A stretch of DNA of 64,000 nucleotides from Halomonas urmiana. GTDB taxonomy: Bacteria; Pseudomonadota; Gammaproteobacteria; Pseudomonadales; Halomonadaceae. Below are positions 33,523 to 42,271 of this stretch, one piece after another. The notes under the pieces are model-generated. The model worked only from the letters and a program-made list of their open reading frames with translations, was not told the DNA's origin and made no database searches. The stretch covers positions 62,001 through 126,000 of the forward strand of contig NZ_VBUI01000009.1 in NCBI RefSeq assembly GCF_005780185.1, given 5' to 3'. Position numbers and translations under genes: made by a program. Numbering within the stretch: the first letter of the stretch is position 1; each line of letters begins with the position of its first letter.

Positions 33523-34758
33523 TCATTGACCGACGTAGCGGGCCTGCCAGGCATCCTGCAGCGCGGTCATCCAGCTGGGATGCGGCTCGGGCAGGGTGCG
33601 CTCGAGGGCGCCCGCCGGCAGCATTGCCGGGTTCTGCTGGTCCAGGTCGAACAGCGCCCGGGTGTCGTCATCGAGGCTAGCCACGTCGAGCACGGTGCGA
33701 TCGCCCCAGACGTCGAGGTCCTGCTTGGTCGCCTGGGCTTCCGGGGAGAGCAGGTAGTCGGCGACCACCATGGCGCCGGCCTTATGGGGCGAGTTGAAGG
33801 GGATCGCGACGAAGTGCACGTTGCCCAGGGTGCCGCTTTCCGGCACGTAGCTGCGGGTGCTTTGGGGCAGCTCGTAGTCGGCCACCGCCGCGGCCGGCTC
33901 CGAGGGAATGAAAGTGAAGGCAAGCGTGAGCGCGCCGTCGCCCATCAGGCTGCGCATCTCGGGGCCGCTGGCGGGAAACTGCCGGCCGCTGCGCCACAGG
34001 TGGGGGTGCAGGGTGTCCAGGTACTCCCACAGCGGGGCGGTGACGGCCGCGAAGTCGCTCTCCTCGACCGGCGCGTAGAGCGCCTCGTTCTGGTCGGTGA
34101 GCTCGATCAGCGCCTGCTTGAGGAAGGTGCTGCCGGTGAAGTCGGGAATCCGCGGGTAGGTGAAGCGCCCCGGGTTTGCGCGGGCCCAGGCCAGCAGCTC
34201 GTCGATGTCCTGGGGCGGCGTCTCGCGCGCGTCGCTATCCCCGCGGAACGCGTCACGATCATAGTAATAGGTGATCTGTGCCCGGCCCCAGGGCGACTCG
34301 TAGCCCTCGGTAGGCAGGGTGAAGTCGGTGACCACCTCGGGGTGATCCGCCGGGTGGGTCAGGGCGAAGTTAGGCAGCGCGCGGGCGAAGGGGCCGAACA
34401 GCAGGTCGTTGGCCTTCATGGCGGCGAAGTTCTCGCCGTTGATCCAGATCAGGTCGACGTTGCCGGCGTCATCATTGCCGGCCTGCTTCTCCGCCAGCAC
34501 CCGGGAGACCGCCTCGGCAGTATTGCCGATCTTGACGTGCTCGAGGTCGATGCCGAAGCGTTCGTCGACCCGCCCGGCCACCCAATCGAGGTAGTCGTTG
34601 GTACGCTGATCGCCGGCCCAGGCGTACCAGTAGACCGTCTGACCGCGGGCCTCATCGAGCACGGCGTCCCAGTCGGCCGGATCGGGGGCGGCCAAAAGGC
34701 CCGTACTCGTCAGCAGGGCCGGCAGCAGGGCGGCGAACCGGGGAGAGAGTGCGCGCAT
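33523..34758 (-). CDS. ynjB: ABC transporter substrate-binding protein (YnjB-like)
   Basis: A 411-aa periplasmic binding protein with a signal peptide (cleavage near GLLAAPD). The YnjB-type opening VYWYAWAGDQRTNDYLDW and VDLIWINGENF are clear. It is first in a three-gene minus-strand ynjBCD-like operon, 46 bases ahead of the permease gene. The ligand is not known. No ECF promoter pattern is present, so the transporter is probably controlled separately from its neighbours. Confidence 0.87.
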   Translation of the reverse strand: MRALSPRFAALLPALLTSTGLLAAPDPADWDAVLDEARGQTVYWYAWAGDQRTNDYLDWVAGRVDERFGIDLEHVKIGNTAEAVSRVLAEKQAGNDDAGNVDLIWINGENFAAMKANDLLFGPFARALPNFALTHPADHPEVVTDFTLPTEGYESPWGRAQITYYYDRDAFRGDSDARETPPQDIDELLAWARANPGRFTYPRIPDFTGSTFLKQALIELTDQNEALYAPVEESDFAAVTAPLWEYLDTLHPHLWRSGRQFPASGPEMRSLMGDGALTLAFTFIPSEPAAAVADYELPQSTRSYVPESGTLGNVHFVAIPFNSPHKAGAMVVADYLLSPEAQATKQDLDVWGDRTVLDVASLDDDTRALFDLDQQNPAMLPAGALERTLPEPHPSWMTALQDAWQARYVGQ

Positions 34759-34814
34759 CTTGGGGTTCCTCTTAATAAGTATGGACAGGAGGGTGAGCCG
34801 GGTCTTGCGGCGCG

Positions 34815-35903
34815 TCAGGGCAAGAGGAGGCGTTGCAGTTCACGACGCTCGCGGCGCACGTGCTCGATGGCGGCCACCGAGAGGTAGTGATCGACGCGGT
34901 CGCGCACATGGGCGATCAGGGCGTCGTCGCTCAGCTCCTCGGACCAGTCCTCGCTGCGGCCCTGGCGGTCTTGGGGGCGCCGATGGCTGGTCCGCCACTT
35001 GGCGCACCAGGTCAGCGACCAGAGCCACATGGCGCGCCGGCACGCCAGCAGGGTCTCGACCTCGCCCTCATAGCCCGTGGCCTCGATCCAGTGGCGATAG
35101 AAGGCGGCTACCTCGGCGGGGGTCAGCTCGGCGCGACTCGTCAGGTCCCAGGTGGTGGAGGTATAGAGGCTGGCATGGGCCAGGTCGAAGCCGACCAGGC
35201 CGTAGCGGCACTTCTCCAGGTCCACCAGCACCGCGCGACCGGCCTCGGTGACCAGGAAGTTGCCGGGGTGGGCATCGAAGCTGATCAGTCGGGGCTCGGC
35301 GCCGGGCCCCGGCGGCAATTGCCGGGGCAGGGTGGCCAGCTCGTCCTCGATCAGGCGGCGAGCCTCGCCCGCCAGCTCGGCCTGCTCGAGGAAGCGGGCC
35401 TGCTCGCCCACCTCCTCGCGCATCGCGGCCCAGGGATCGGCGGGGGAGAGTAGCGGCGCGCGGGCCTCGGCGTTCGGCACCGCCAGCCCGTGGATGCTGG
35501 CCAGTGCCTCGGCGATGCGCGGCAGGTCTTCCGGCAGGCGCGCCGGGCGGCCGCGGATGGCGCTGACCAAGAGTCCGCCGCGGGGAAGCTCCGGGCCGGG
35601 CGGCAGCAGCCCGTGCAGCGGGGGGGCGTGGCCGCCCCGGCTGGCGCGGGTGAAGCAGGCCGCCTGGTAGGCGAGGTTGGCGGCGGGGTCGAGGCGCATC
35701 TGGCTCTGCTTCGGCAGTCGCGCCACCCAGTCGGCCCCCTCCCGGTCGAGCCATACGTGGTAGTGGGCGAGGCCCGTGTCGGCCATCGGCTGCAGGGCCG
35801 CGATGCCCGCGTCGAGGCCGGCGCGGGTCAGAGCCCTGGCCAGCGGACCGCAAAGGGTCGATGGGGCCCATGGCGTGTCGGGGCGAGAGGCGGTGTCCGG
35901 CAT
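34815..35903 (-). CDS. APH/choline kinase-like phosphotransferase
   Basis: A 362-aa kinase-fold protein of the aminoglycoside phosphotransferase family. The catalytic loop appears as ISFDAHPGNFLV (near residue 215) and the Mg-binding Asp in AVLVDLEKCRYG (near residue 235), where a classical His-x-Asp is replaced by Phe-Asp-Ala-His. The substrate is unknown; small amines or sugars are possible. A strong ECF-type promoter site ends 36 bases upstream, so it belongs to the sigma-factor set rather than to ynjBCD. Confidence 0.78.
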   Translation of the reverse strand: MPDTASRPDTPWAPSTLCGPLARALTRAGLDAGIAALQPMADTGLAHYHVWLDREGADWVARLPKQSQMRLDPAANLAYQAACFTRASRGGHAPPLHGLLPPGPELPRGGLLVSAIRGRPARLPEDLPRIAEALASIHGLAVPNAEARAPLLSPADPWAAMREEVGEQARFLEQAELAGEARRLIEDELATLPRQLPPGPGAEPRLISFDAHPGNFLVTEAGRAVLVDLEKCRYGLVGFDLAHASLYTSTTWDLTSRAELTPAEVAAFYRHWIEATGYEGEVETLLACRRAMWLWSLTWCAKWRTSHRRPQDRQGRSEDWSEELSDDALIAHVRDRVDHYLSVAAIEHVRRERRELQRLLLP

Positions 35904-35938
35904 GACGCTCCTTGATGGTGGGACGATGGTTCATCGAT

Positions 35939-35965
35939 GGTCGCGCGGGGGGGAGTTTCCTTACA
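35939..35965 (-). promoter_or_regulatory. ECF-type promoter of the APH-like kinase gene
   Basis: Read on the minus strand: TGTAAGGAA, 11 bases, CGCGACC. Both hexamer-like elements are identical to those before the sigma gene. Confidence 0.75.
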
Positions 35966-36020
35966 CGGTCCCCGGCGGGCGGCCCTCCTGCGCGATCGGA
36001 GTGCTCGGCGGCGCCGCGGC

Positions 36021-36047
36021 TGTAAGCCTGCGCCGCCTGGGGCGACT
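36021..36047 (+). promoter_or_regulatory. ECF-type promoter of the YTAP-leader cytochrome gene
   Basis: TGTAAGCCT, 11 bases, GGCGACT, ending 69 bases before the ATG. It is divergent to the kinase promoter, with about 55 bases between the two. Confidence 0.7.
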
Positions 36048-36116
36048 CAACGGTAGCGCGGATGCACCGTCGGCGTCTGCGCCGCATCTCGAACAAGCAC
36101 AACGGAGGGTGAAATC

Positions 36117-36758
36117 ATGTCACAGCACGACGAACAACGCCGCAGGCTGCTGGGCCGCTTGAGTCGGCAACTGGCCTACACGGCCCCGCTGCTGGCGCTG
36201 GTGGCGGGCGGTGCCGCGCTGCATGCCGCGCCGGGCGCTGATCCGGGCGCGGCGGCTTTCTCCGCCTTGGACGAGGCCCCCCTGCTGCTGGCCAGCTATC
36301 ACACCGAGGCAGAAGGTGAAGCCGAAGCCGAAGCCGAAGCCGAGGCGGAAGGCGAAGCCGAGGGCGGCGACGGCGCCGCAGTGGCCAGGCCCGAGGGGTA
36401 TTCGCCGGCCTACAGCGAGACCGGCGACAATCCCCAGGAGATGCTGGCCCGCGGCGAGGCGCTCTATTACGACACCTCCCTGAGCAGCAATGGCCTTGCC
36501 TGCGCGAGCTGCCACGGCAGTGACGGTCAGGACATGGGCTACAACCCGACATTCGAACAGCCCTTCCCCCATCGGGTGGCGATGGCCGCCAACCAGTTCG
36601 GCATGTCAGAAGTGCACGCCGACGAGATGGTGCAGATCTGCATGGTGGCGCCGATGGCGGCCCAGCCGCTCGAGTGGGGCGGCGAGGCGCTGACGTCTCT
36701 GGCGGCCTACATGGTGGAGGTGCAGAAGCGCTTCGCCGGCGAGCCCCACGACCTCTGA
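36117..36758 (+). CDS. c-type cytochrome with YTAP leader and Glu-Ala-rich linker
   Basis: A 213-aa protein. Residues 1-40 (QRRRLLGRLSRQL, then YTAP at 21-24, then a hydrophobic run) match the small protein at 22931. Residues 63-83 are an EAEG/EAEA-rich linker, again matching it. Residues 95-213 form a cytochrome c domain with heme site C129-A-S-C132-H133 and a candidate distal Met in ICMVAPMAAQ. It would be exported and carry heme outside the cytoplasm. GGAGG precedes the ATG with the same spacing as in the small protein. The electron partners are unknown. Confidence 0.85.
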   Translation: MSQHDEQRRRLLGRLSRQLAYTAPLLALVAGGAALHAAPGADPGAAAFSALDEAPLLLASYHTEAEGEAEAEAEAEAEGEAEGGDGAAVARPEGYSPAYSETGDNPQEMLARGEALYYDTSLSSNGLACASCHGSDGQDMGYNPTFEQPFPHRVAMAANQFGMSEVHADEMVQICMVAPMAAQPLEWGGEALTSLAAYMVEVQKRFAGEPHDL

Positions 36759-36815
36759 GCCCGGCCTGCGGCGCTGAAGGCGCTCATCTCCTCCCTTTGC
36801 TCTCTGCCTTCGTCC

Positions 36816-36841
36816 CCGGGCCCGCCAGCTGGCGGGCCCGG
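36816..36841. terminator. 26-bp perfect palindrome downstream of the cytochrome gene
   Basis: CGGGCCCGCCAG followed directly by its complement, plus one flanking C/G pair. As RNA it would fold into a very stable hairpin, 58 bases after the cytochrome stop. No T-tract follows. A terminator or palindromic binding site is possible. Confidence 0.5.
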
Positions 36842-36990
36842 CGGCCTGCAACGAGGGCATCTCCTGCCCTTCGATCGGAGGCAGGCTGTTTGCCGCCCAC
36901 GGGTCCACTGCCTACGCTGATATCGGCAAAGACTGAACCACTGTGACCCGATGGGGTTCTCAGGGAGAGGCGTTCGAGGGTGGGCAGCAG

Positions 36991-38499
36991 ATGACGAATC
37001 CAGATCGCAGGGGCATGACCGGGCGCATCCTGATGCTGGCAAGTCTGCTGTGCCTGGCGCTCGGTGCGCTGCTGGCCTGGCAGGCTCAGGCACAGCAGGG
37101 TGAGCGTGCCGCCCTGGTGATGACCATCGACGGCGCCATCGGGCCGGCCATCGACGACTACTTTCAGCGCGGCCTGGAACTGGCCGAAGAGCGTGATGTC
37201 GAGCTCGTCGTGGTGCAGATGGATACCCCCGGCGGGCTCGACGCCTCGATGCGCGCGATGATCCGCACCATGCTCACCTCCCCCGTACCGGTCGCCCTCT
37301 ACGTCTCGCCGGCGGGGGCGCGGGCCGCCAGTGCCGGCACCTACCTGCTCTACGCCAGCCACGTGGCGGCCATGGCGCCGGCCACCCACCTCGGCTCGGC
37401 TACCCCCGTGCAGATCGGCGGGGGCGGCGGGCTGCCGGGCCTGGGTGAGCCAGAGCCAGAGCCAGAGCCTGAATCCGTATCTGAGTCGCAACCGGATGAG
37501 GCCGCGCAGGACTCCGCCGACGGCCAGACGGACGACACCGAGGTGACCGAGACGGGCGAGACGGCCGCGGCAGGGGAAGAGGCCGAGCAAGCGCCGGCCA
37601 AGCGCCGCGGCGAGACGGCCATGGAGCGCAAGGTGCTGGAGGATGCCGTCGCCTATATCCGCTCGCTGGCCGAGCGCCACGGCCGCAATGCCGACTGGGC
37701 CGAGCGGGCGGTGCGCGAGGCGGTCAACCTCACCGCCCGGGAGGCGCTCGAGCAGAACGTCATCGAGGTGGTGGCCAGCGACCTGGACGACCTGCTCGCC
37801 CAGCTCGACGGGCGCAGCGTGGTAATGGACGACGGGGAGCGCACCCTTTCCACCGCGGAGCTGGTCGTCGAGCGCTTCGATCCGGACTGGCGCACCGAGC
37901 TGCTGGCCGTGATCACCAACCCCAACGTCGCCTACTTCCTGATGATCATCGGCTTCTACGGACTGATCTTCGAGCTCTCTAACCCGGGCAGCCTGGTGCC
38001 GGGCACCATCGGTATCATCTCGCTGCTGCTGGCGCTGTTCGCCTTCCAGGTGCTGCCGGTCAACTACGCCGGACTGGCGCTGATCCTGGTGGGACTGGGG
38101 CTGATCGTGGGCGAGGCAATGATGCCCAGTTTCGGCATTCTCGGCATCGGCGGCATCGTCGCCTTCGTGATCGGATCGGTGATACTGATGGACGCGGATA
38201 CCCTGAACATCTCGCTGCCGATGATCGGCGGCATCGCGCTGCTCGCGGCGGGCCTGATGCTGTGGGTCATGACCCGCTTCATCGGCCTGCGGCGTCGCCC
38301 GCCGCGCATCGGCCAGGAGGAGCTGGTCGGCAGCGAGGCGCTGGTCCTCGAGGATTTCACCGACCAGGGCCACGTGCGGCTGATGGGCGAGCGTTGGCGG
38401 GCGCGCAGCCCCGAACCGCTCGCCCGCGGGCAGTCGGTCCGCGTCACCGCGGTCGACGGTCTGACTCTGGAAGTCGAACCGCTGGCCTCATCGTCCTGA
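36991..38499 (+). CDS. NfeD-family membrane serine protease (ClpP class)
   Basis: A 502-aa protein: signal anchor, ClpP-like protease domain with nucleophile Ser in [11 protein letters not shown], about five membrane segments from residue 300 to 415, and a C-terminal NfeD OB-fold. Such proteases cleave stomatin-type partners; the next gene encodes one. Between the Ser motif and the helix carrying the likely Lys ([12 protein letters not shown]) is an insertion of about 60 residues rich in Glu, Pro and Thr. I chose ATG 36991 (GAGGGTGGG upstream); GTG 36943 and ATG 37015 are alternatives. Confidence 0.86.
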   Translation: MTNPDRRGMTGRILMLASLLCLALGALLAWQAQAQQGERAALVMTIDGAIGPAIDDYFQRGLELAEERDVELVVVQMDTPGGLDASMRAMIRTMLTSPVPVALYVSPAGARAASAGTYLLYASHVAAMAPATHLGSATPVQIGGGGGLPGLGEPEPEPEPESVSESQPDEAAQDSADGQTDDTEVTETGETAAAGEEAEQAPAKRRGETAMERKVLEDAVAYIRSLAERHGRNADWAERAVREAVNLTAREALEQNVIEVVASDLDDLLAQLDGRSVVMDDGERTLSTAELVVERFDPDWRTELLAVITNPNVAYFLMIIGFYGLIFELSNPGSLVPGTIGIISLLLALFAFQVLPVNYAGLALILVGLGLIVGEAMMPSFGILGIGGIVAFVIGSVILMDADTLNISLPMIGGIALLAAGLMLWVMTRFIGLRRRPPRIGQEELVGSEALVLEDFTDQGHVRLMGERWRARSPEPLARGQSVRVTAVDGLTLEVEPLASSS

Positions 38500-38557
38500 G
38501 GCCCACCCGGCACGGTCGATGATCCGCATCGTCCGGCCCAACCAAGGAGCCGACACC

Positions 38558-39361
38558 ATGCTGCTTTCCTACCTCGTTCCGGTCGTCCTGCTGATCATGC
38601 TGCTGGCGGCCTCGATCCGCATCCTGCCCGAGTACAAGCGCGGGGTGGTGTTCTTCCTCGGCCGCTTCCAGGCGGTCAAGGGGCCGGGCCTGCTGATCAT
38701 CATCCCCGGCATCCAGAAGATGGTGGTGGTCGACCTGCGGGTGATCACCATGGACGTCCCGGAGCAGGACGTCATCTCCCAGGACAACGTCACCGTCAAG
38801 GTCAACGCGGTGCTCTACTTCCGGGTAGTGGATCCGGAGAAGGCGATCATCCAGGTGGAGAATTTCGTCAACGCCACCAGCCAGCTGGCCCAGACCACGC
38901 TGCGCTCGGTGCTCGGCAAGCACGACCTGGACGAGATGCTCTCCGAGCGTGACAAGCTCAATGACGACATCCAGGAGATCATCGACAGCTCCGCCGAGAG
39001 CTGGGGCATCAAGGTGGCCAACGTGGAGATCAAGCACGTCGACCTCGACGAGAGCATGATTCGTGCCATCGCCCGCCAGGCCGAGGCCGAGCGCGAGCGC
39101 CGCGCCAAGGTGATCCACGCTGAGGGCGAGCTGCAGGCCTCCAAGAAGCTGGTCGAGGCGGCCAACGTGATGTCCGAGAACTCCGCCGCGCTGCAGCTGC
39201 GCTATCTGCAGACCATGAGCGACATGAGCAACAAGAATGCCTCGACGATCGTGGTGCCGCTGCCTATCGATCTGGTGGAAGCCTTCCGGCAAATGAAGGC
39301 CTCCCCCGCGGCCAGGGCCCGTACCGGCGGGGCCACGCCGGACGATACCGACGCCTCCTGA
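38558..39361 (+). CDS. slipin/stomatin-like SPFH protein
   Basis: A 267-aa membrane-associated SPFH-domain protein: one N-terminal hydrophobic hairpin (residues 1-18), then the prohibitin-like core ([34 protein letters not shown]) and a coiled-coil C-terminal part ([20 protein letters not shown]). It probably scaffolds membrane microdomains and is the usual partner of the NfeD protease encoded 58 bases upstream. AAGGAG precedes the ATG at 38558. Confidence 0.9.
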   Translation: MLLSYLVPVVLLIMLLAASIRILPEYKRGVVFFLGRFQAVKGPGLLIIIPGIQKMVVVDLRVITMDVPEQDVISQDNVTVKVNAVLYFRVVDPEKAIIQVENFVNATSQLAQTTLRSVLGKHDLDEMLSERDKLNDDIQEIIDSSAESWGIKVANVEIKHVDLDESMIRAIARQAEAERERRAKVIHAEGELQASKKLVEAANVMSENSAALQLRYLQTMSDMSNKNASTIVVPLPIDLVEAFRQMKASPAARARTGGATPDDTDAS

Positions 39362-39790
39362 CCCTCCACGCCGAGATCCGGGGCATCCGTCGCGGCCTTC
39401 CGGCCGCGGCGGGCCGGGTGCAGCGCCGCGGCATCTCTGCTAGAATCCTGCGCTCTTGTCGCAGGCACCCACTGGACCTTCGTCTGATGGTGCATCCTTG
39501 ATGTAGAGCAAGGGAACCAGCAAAACATGATGACTCCCCCGGCAGGGCTGGCCACGCCGCCCTAGCGCTCCTCTCCTATCTCCCGGCGATGCCACCGGCT
39601 TCGGTGCGTCATCGCTCGACATCATGATGATGTCCCGGGCGCCCCTGTGCGCCATCTTGCTTGTGATTTCCGCCTTCTCCTGAGCCTGCCATCGGCAATC
39701 GCGCCCAACCGGGGCGCCGGTGAGGGCATGTGCACGCCAGGATCCCGACGCCTCACGGCCCAACCATCACCCCCCTGACTGGACCGCAGC
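39362..39790. other. 429-base intergenic region before the SulP gene
   Basis: No convincing coding frame. A hairpin at 39391-39408 (CGCGGCC/GGCCGCG, loop TTCC) could end the nfeD-slipin transcript. A TAGAAT box at 39441-39446, directly followed by a 6-bp stem (CCTGCG/CGCAGG), may be a promoter. No clear ribosome-site/ORF pair or RNA family is recognised, so a small RNA cannot be excluded. Confidence 0.35.
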
Positions 39791-41281
39791 ATGTACGAAA
39801 AAATGAAACTGAGTTGGTTCTCCAACCTCAAGGGCGACACCCTCGCGGGCATCGTCGTCGCCCTGGCGCTGATCCCCGAGGCCATCGCCTTCTCCATCAT
39901 CGCCGGCGTCGACCCCAAGGTCGGCCTCTACGCCTCCTTTGCGATCTGCGTGATCATCGCCTTCACCGGCGGGCGTTCGGGCATGATCTCGGCGGCCACC
40001 GGGGCCATGGCGCTGCTGATGATCACCCTGGTCAAGGAGCACGGCCTGGAGTACCTGCTGGCCGCGACCCTGCTGACCGGCGTCTTCCAGATACTGGCGG
40101 GGTATCTCAGGCTCGCCGAGCTGATGCGCTTCGTGTCGCGCTCGGTGGTGACGGGCTTCGTCAACGCCCTGGCGATCCTGATCTTCATGGCCCAGCTGCC
40201 GGAGTTGACCGACGTGACCTGGCATGTGTATGCCATGACGCTGGCCGGCCTGGCGATCATCTACGGCTTCCCCTACCTGCCGAAGGTGGGCAAGCTGCTG
40301 CCTTCGCCGCTGGTCTGCATCCTGGTGTTGACCGCCGTCTACATGCTCACCGGCATGGAGATCCGCAGCGTCGGCGACATGGGCGAGCTGCCGGACAGCC
40401 TGCCGGTCTTCCTGTGGCCCGAGGTGCCGCTCAACCTCGAGACGCTGATGATCATCCTGCCCACCTCGCTGATGCTGGCCGTGGTGGGCCTGCTCGAGTC
40501 GATGATGACCGCCACCATCATTGACGACCTGACCGACACCCAGAGCGACAAGAACCGCGAGTGCAAGGGCCAAGGCATCGCCAACCTCGGCGCCGGCCTG
40601 CTCGGTGGCATGGCCGGCTGCGCGATGATCGGCCAGTCGGTGATCAACATCAAGTCGGGCGGCCGCCGTCGTATGTCGACCCTGATCGCCGGCGTGGCGC
40701 TGCTGATGATGGTGGTGTTCCTGTCCGACTGGGTCTCCCAGATTCCCATGGCGGCCCTGGTGGCGGTGATGATCATGGTCGCCATCGGCACCTTCAGCTG
40801 GAGCTCCATCAAGGACCTCAAGAAGCACCCGATGAGCACCAACATGGTGATGGTGGCCACCGTGGTGGTGACCGTGGGCACCCATAACCTGGCCATCGGC
40901 GTCTTCGTCGGCGTGCTGCTTGCGGCCATGAACTTCGCCAACAAGGTCGGCAACATCCTCTACATCGGCAGCGAGGAGGCCGACGAGGGCAATGCGCGGG
41001 TCTATACGGTCGTGGGCCAGGTGTTCTTCGCCTCCTCCGAGCGCTTCGGTAACGCCTTCGACTTCAAGGAGACGGTGGAGAAGGTCACCATCGACCTCTC
41101 ACGCGCCCACTTCTGGGACATCACCGCCGTCCAGGCGCTGGACCGTATCGTGATCAAGTTCCGTCGCGAGGGCACCGAGGTGGAGATGATCGGCCTCAAC
41201 GAGGCCAGCGCCACCATCGTCGACCGCTACGCGGTGCACGACGACCCGGAAGCCGTCGAGAAGCTGATGGGCGGCCATTGA
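39791..41281 (+). CDS. SulP-family anion transporter with STAS domain
   Basis: A 496-aa inner-membrane transporter: the SLC26/SulP core with about 10-12 membrane segments ([21 protein letters not shown] near the start, [17 protein letters not shown] mid-protein), then a cytoplasmic STAS domain ([18 protein letters not shown]). It likely moves bicarbonate, sulfate or another anion by Na+ or H+ symport. The partner gene encodes a universal stress protein, an arrangement common for bicarbonate-type SulP transporters. Confidence 0.9.
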   Translation: MYEKMKLSWFSNLKGDTLAGIVVALALIPEAIAFSIIAGVDPKVGLYASFAICVIIAFTGGRSGMISAATGAMALLMITLVKEHGLEYLLAATLLTGVFQILAGYLRLAELMRFVSRSVVTGFVNALAILIFMAQLPELTDVTWHVYAMTLAGLAIIYGFPYLPKVGKLLPSPLVCILVLTAVYMLTGMEIRSVGDMGELPDSLPVFLWPEVPLNLETLMIILPTSLMLAVVGLLESMMTATIIDDLTDTQSDKNRECKGQGIANLGAGLLGGMAGCAMIGQSVINIKSGGRRRMSTLIAGVALLMMVVFLSDWVSQIPMAALVAVMIMVAIGTFSWSSIKDLKKHPMSTNMVMVATVVVTVGTHNLAIGVFVGVLLAAMNFANKVGNILYIGSEEADEGNARVYTVVGQVFFASSERFGNAFDFKETVEKVTIDLSRAHFWDITAVQALDRIVIKFRREGTEVEMIGLNEASATIVDRYAVHDDPEAVEKLMGGH

Positions 41282-41343
41282 CCTGCCGGACGGATGATGT
41301 AGAAGGTGAAGATGATCATAAACGCCAGCTTCAGGACAAGACG

Positions 41344-42198
41344 ATGACAGAACAGGTGATGGCCGCCATCGACGGCTCGCAGTTTTCCGAAGGGGTGTGC
41401 GACTACGCCGCCTGGGCCAGCCTGGCGCTGGAGGCGCCGCTGACTTTCCTGCATGTGGTCGACAACCATCCCCAGACCGCCGAGGCGGACCTCTCCGGGA
41501 ATATTGGGCTCGGGGCCAGGGAGCACCTGCTCGAGGAACTGGCGCACCTGGACGAGCAGCGCGCCAAGGTGGCCCAGGAGCAGGGCCGGCTGATGCTCAA
41601 GGCGGCCAAGGAGCGGGCCCACGAGGACGGTGTGGCGGACCCCGCCACCCGCCAGCGCAACGGCACCCTGGTGGAGACCCTGGCCGAGCTCGAGAACGAC
41701 ATGCGCCTGCTGGTGATCGGCAAGCGCGGCGAGGGCGCTCACCAGGCCAGCGACCACCTGGGCTCCAACCTCGAGCGGGTGGTGCGCACCCTGCACCGGC
41801 CGATCCTGATGGTGCCGGAGACCTTCACGCGCCCCGAGCGTGTGATGATCGCCTTCGACGGCAGCAAGACCACCCGCAAGGGGGTCGAGATGCTAGCCAA
41901 GAGCCCGCTGTTCAACGGCATCACCTGCCACGTGGTCATCGTCGGCGCCGAGACCGGCGACAATCGTTCGCAGCTCGAGTGGGCACTCTCGACCCTGCGC
42001 GAGGCCGGTCACGAGGCCGAGGGGGCGATCCGTGCGGGCGACGTCGAGGAGACCCTGCGCGGCTACCAGCAGGAGCACAGCATCGACCTGCTGGTGATGG
42101 GCGCCTACGGCCACTCGCGGGTGCGCCACCTGCTGGTCGGCAGCACTACCACCACCATGCTGCGTCGCACCAGCCTGCCGGTACTGCTGCTGCGCTGA
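41344..42198 (+). CDS. universal stress protein, two tandem UspA domains
   Basis: A 284-aa protein with two Usp folds: the first begins VMAAIDGSQFSEG, the second RVMIAFDGSKTTRKG, and the latter ends with an ATP-binding loop region near MGAYGHSRVRHLLVGSTT. It lies 62 bases after the SulP gene and probably modulates that transporter or responds to energy state. The start at 41344 is the first methionine consistent with the family. Confidence 0.9.
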   Translation: MTEQVMAAIDGSQFSEGVCDYAAWASLALEAPLTFLHVVDNHPQTAEADLSGNIGLGAREHLLEELAHLDEQRAKVAQEQGRLMLKAAKERAHEDGVADPATRQRNGTLVETLAELENDMRLLVIGKRGEGAHQASDHLGSNLERVVRTLHRPILMVPETFTRPERVMIAFDGSKTTRKGVEMLAKSPLFNGITCHVVIVGAETGDNRSQLEWALSTLREAGHEAEGAIRAGDVEETLRGYQQEHSIDLLVMGAYGHSRVRHLLVGSTTTTMLRRTSLPVLLLR

Positions 42199-42216
42199 TC
42201 GCGCGCCTCCCCGCCC

Positions 42217-42256
42217 GACACGACGACGCCGGCCCTTGGGCCGGCGTCGTCGTGTC
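42217..42256. terminator. strong bidirectional hairpin terminator
   Basis: A near-perfect 19-bp stem (GACACGACGACGCCGGCCC with its complement) with a two-base loop lies between the convergent usp and MFS genes. Confidence 0.8.
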
Positions 42257-42271
42257 AGCCCCTGGCGGGTC

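Noticed and set aside
39605-39690. Possible small gene or RNA before SulP
   Set aside because: No ribosome site, no conserved structure I recognise, and the short frames there are not supported by composition.
39767-40885. A 372-aa minus-strand frame opposite the SulP gene
   Set aside because: Composition (His, Gln, Gly, Asp) is that of a shadow frame, and the plus-strand protein is a clear transporter.
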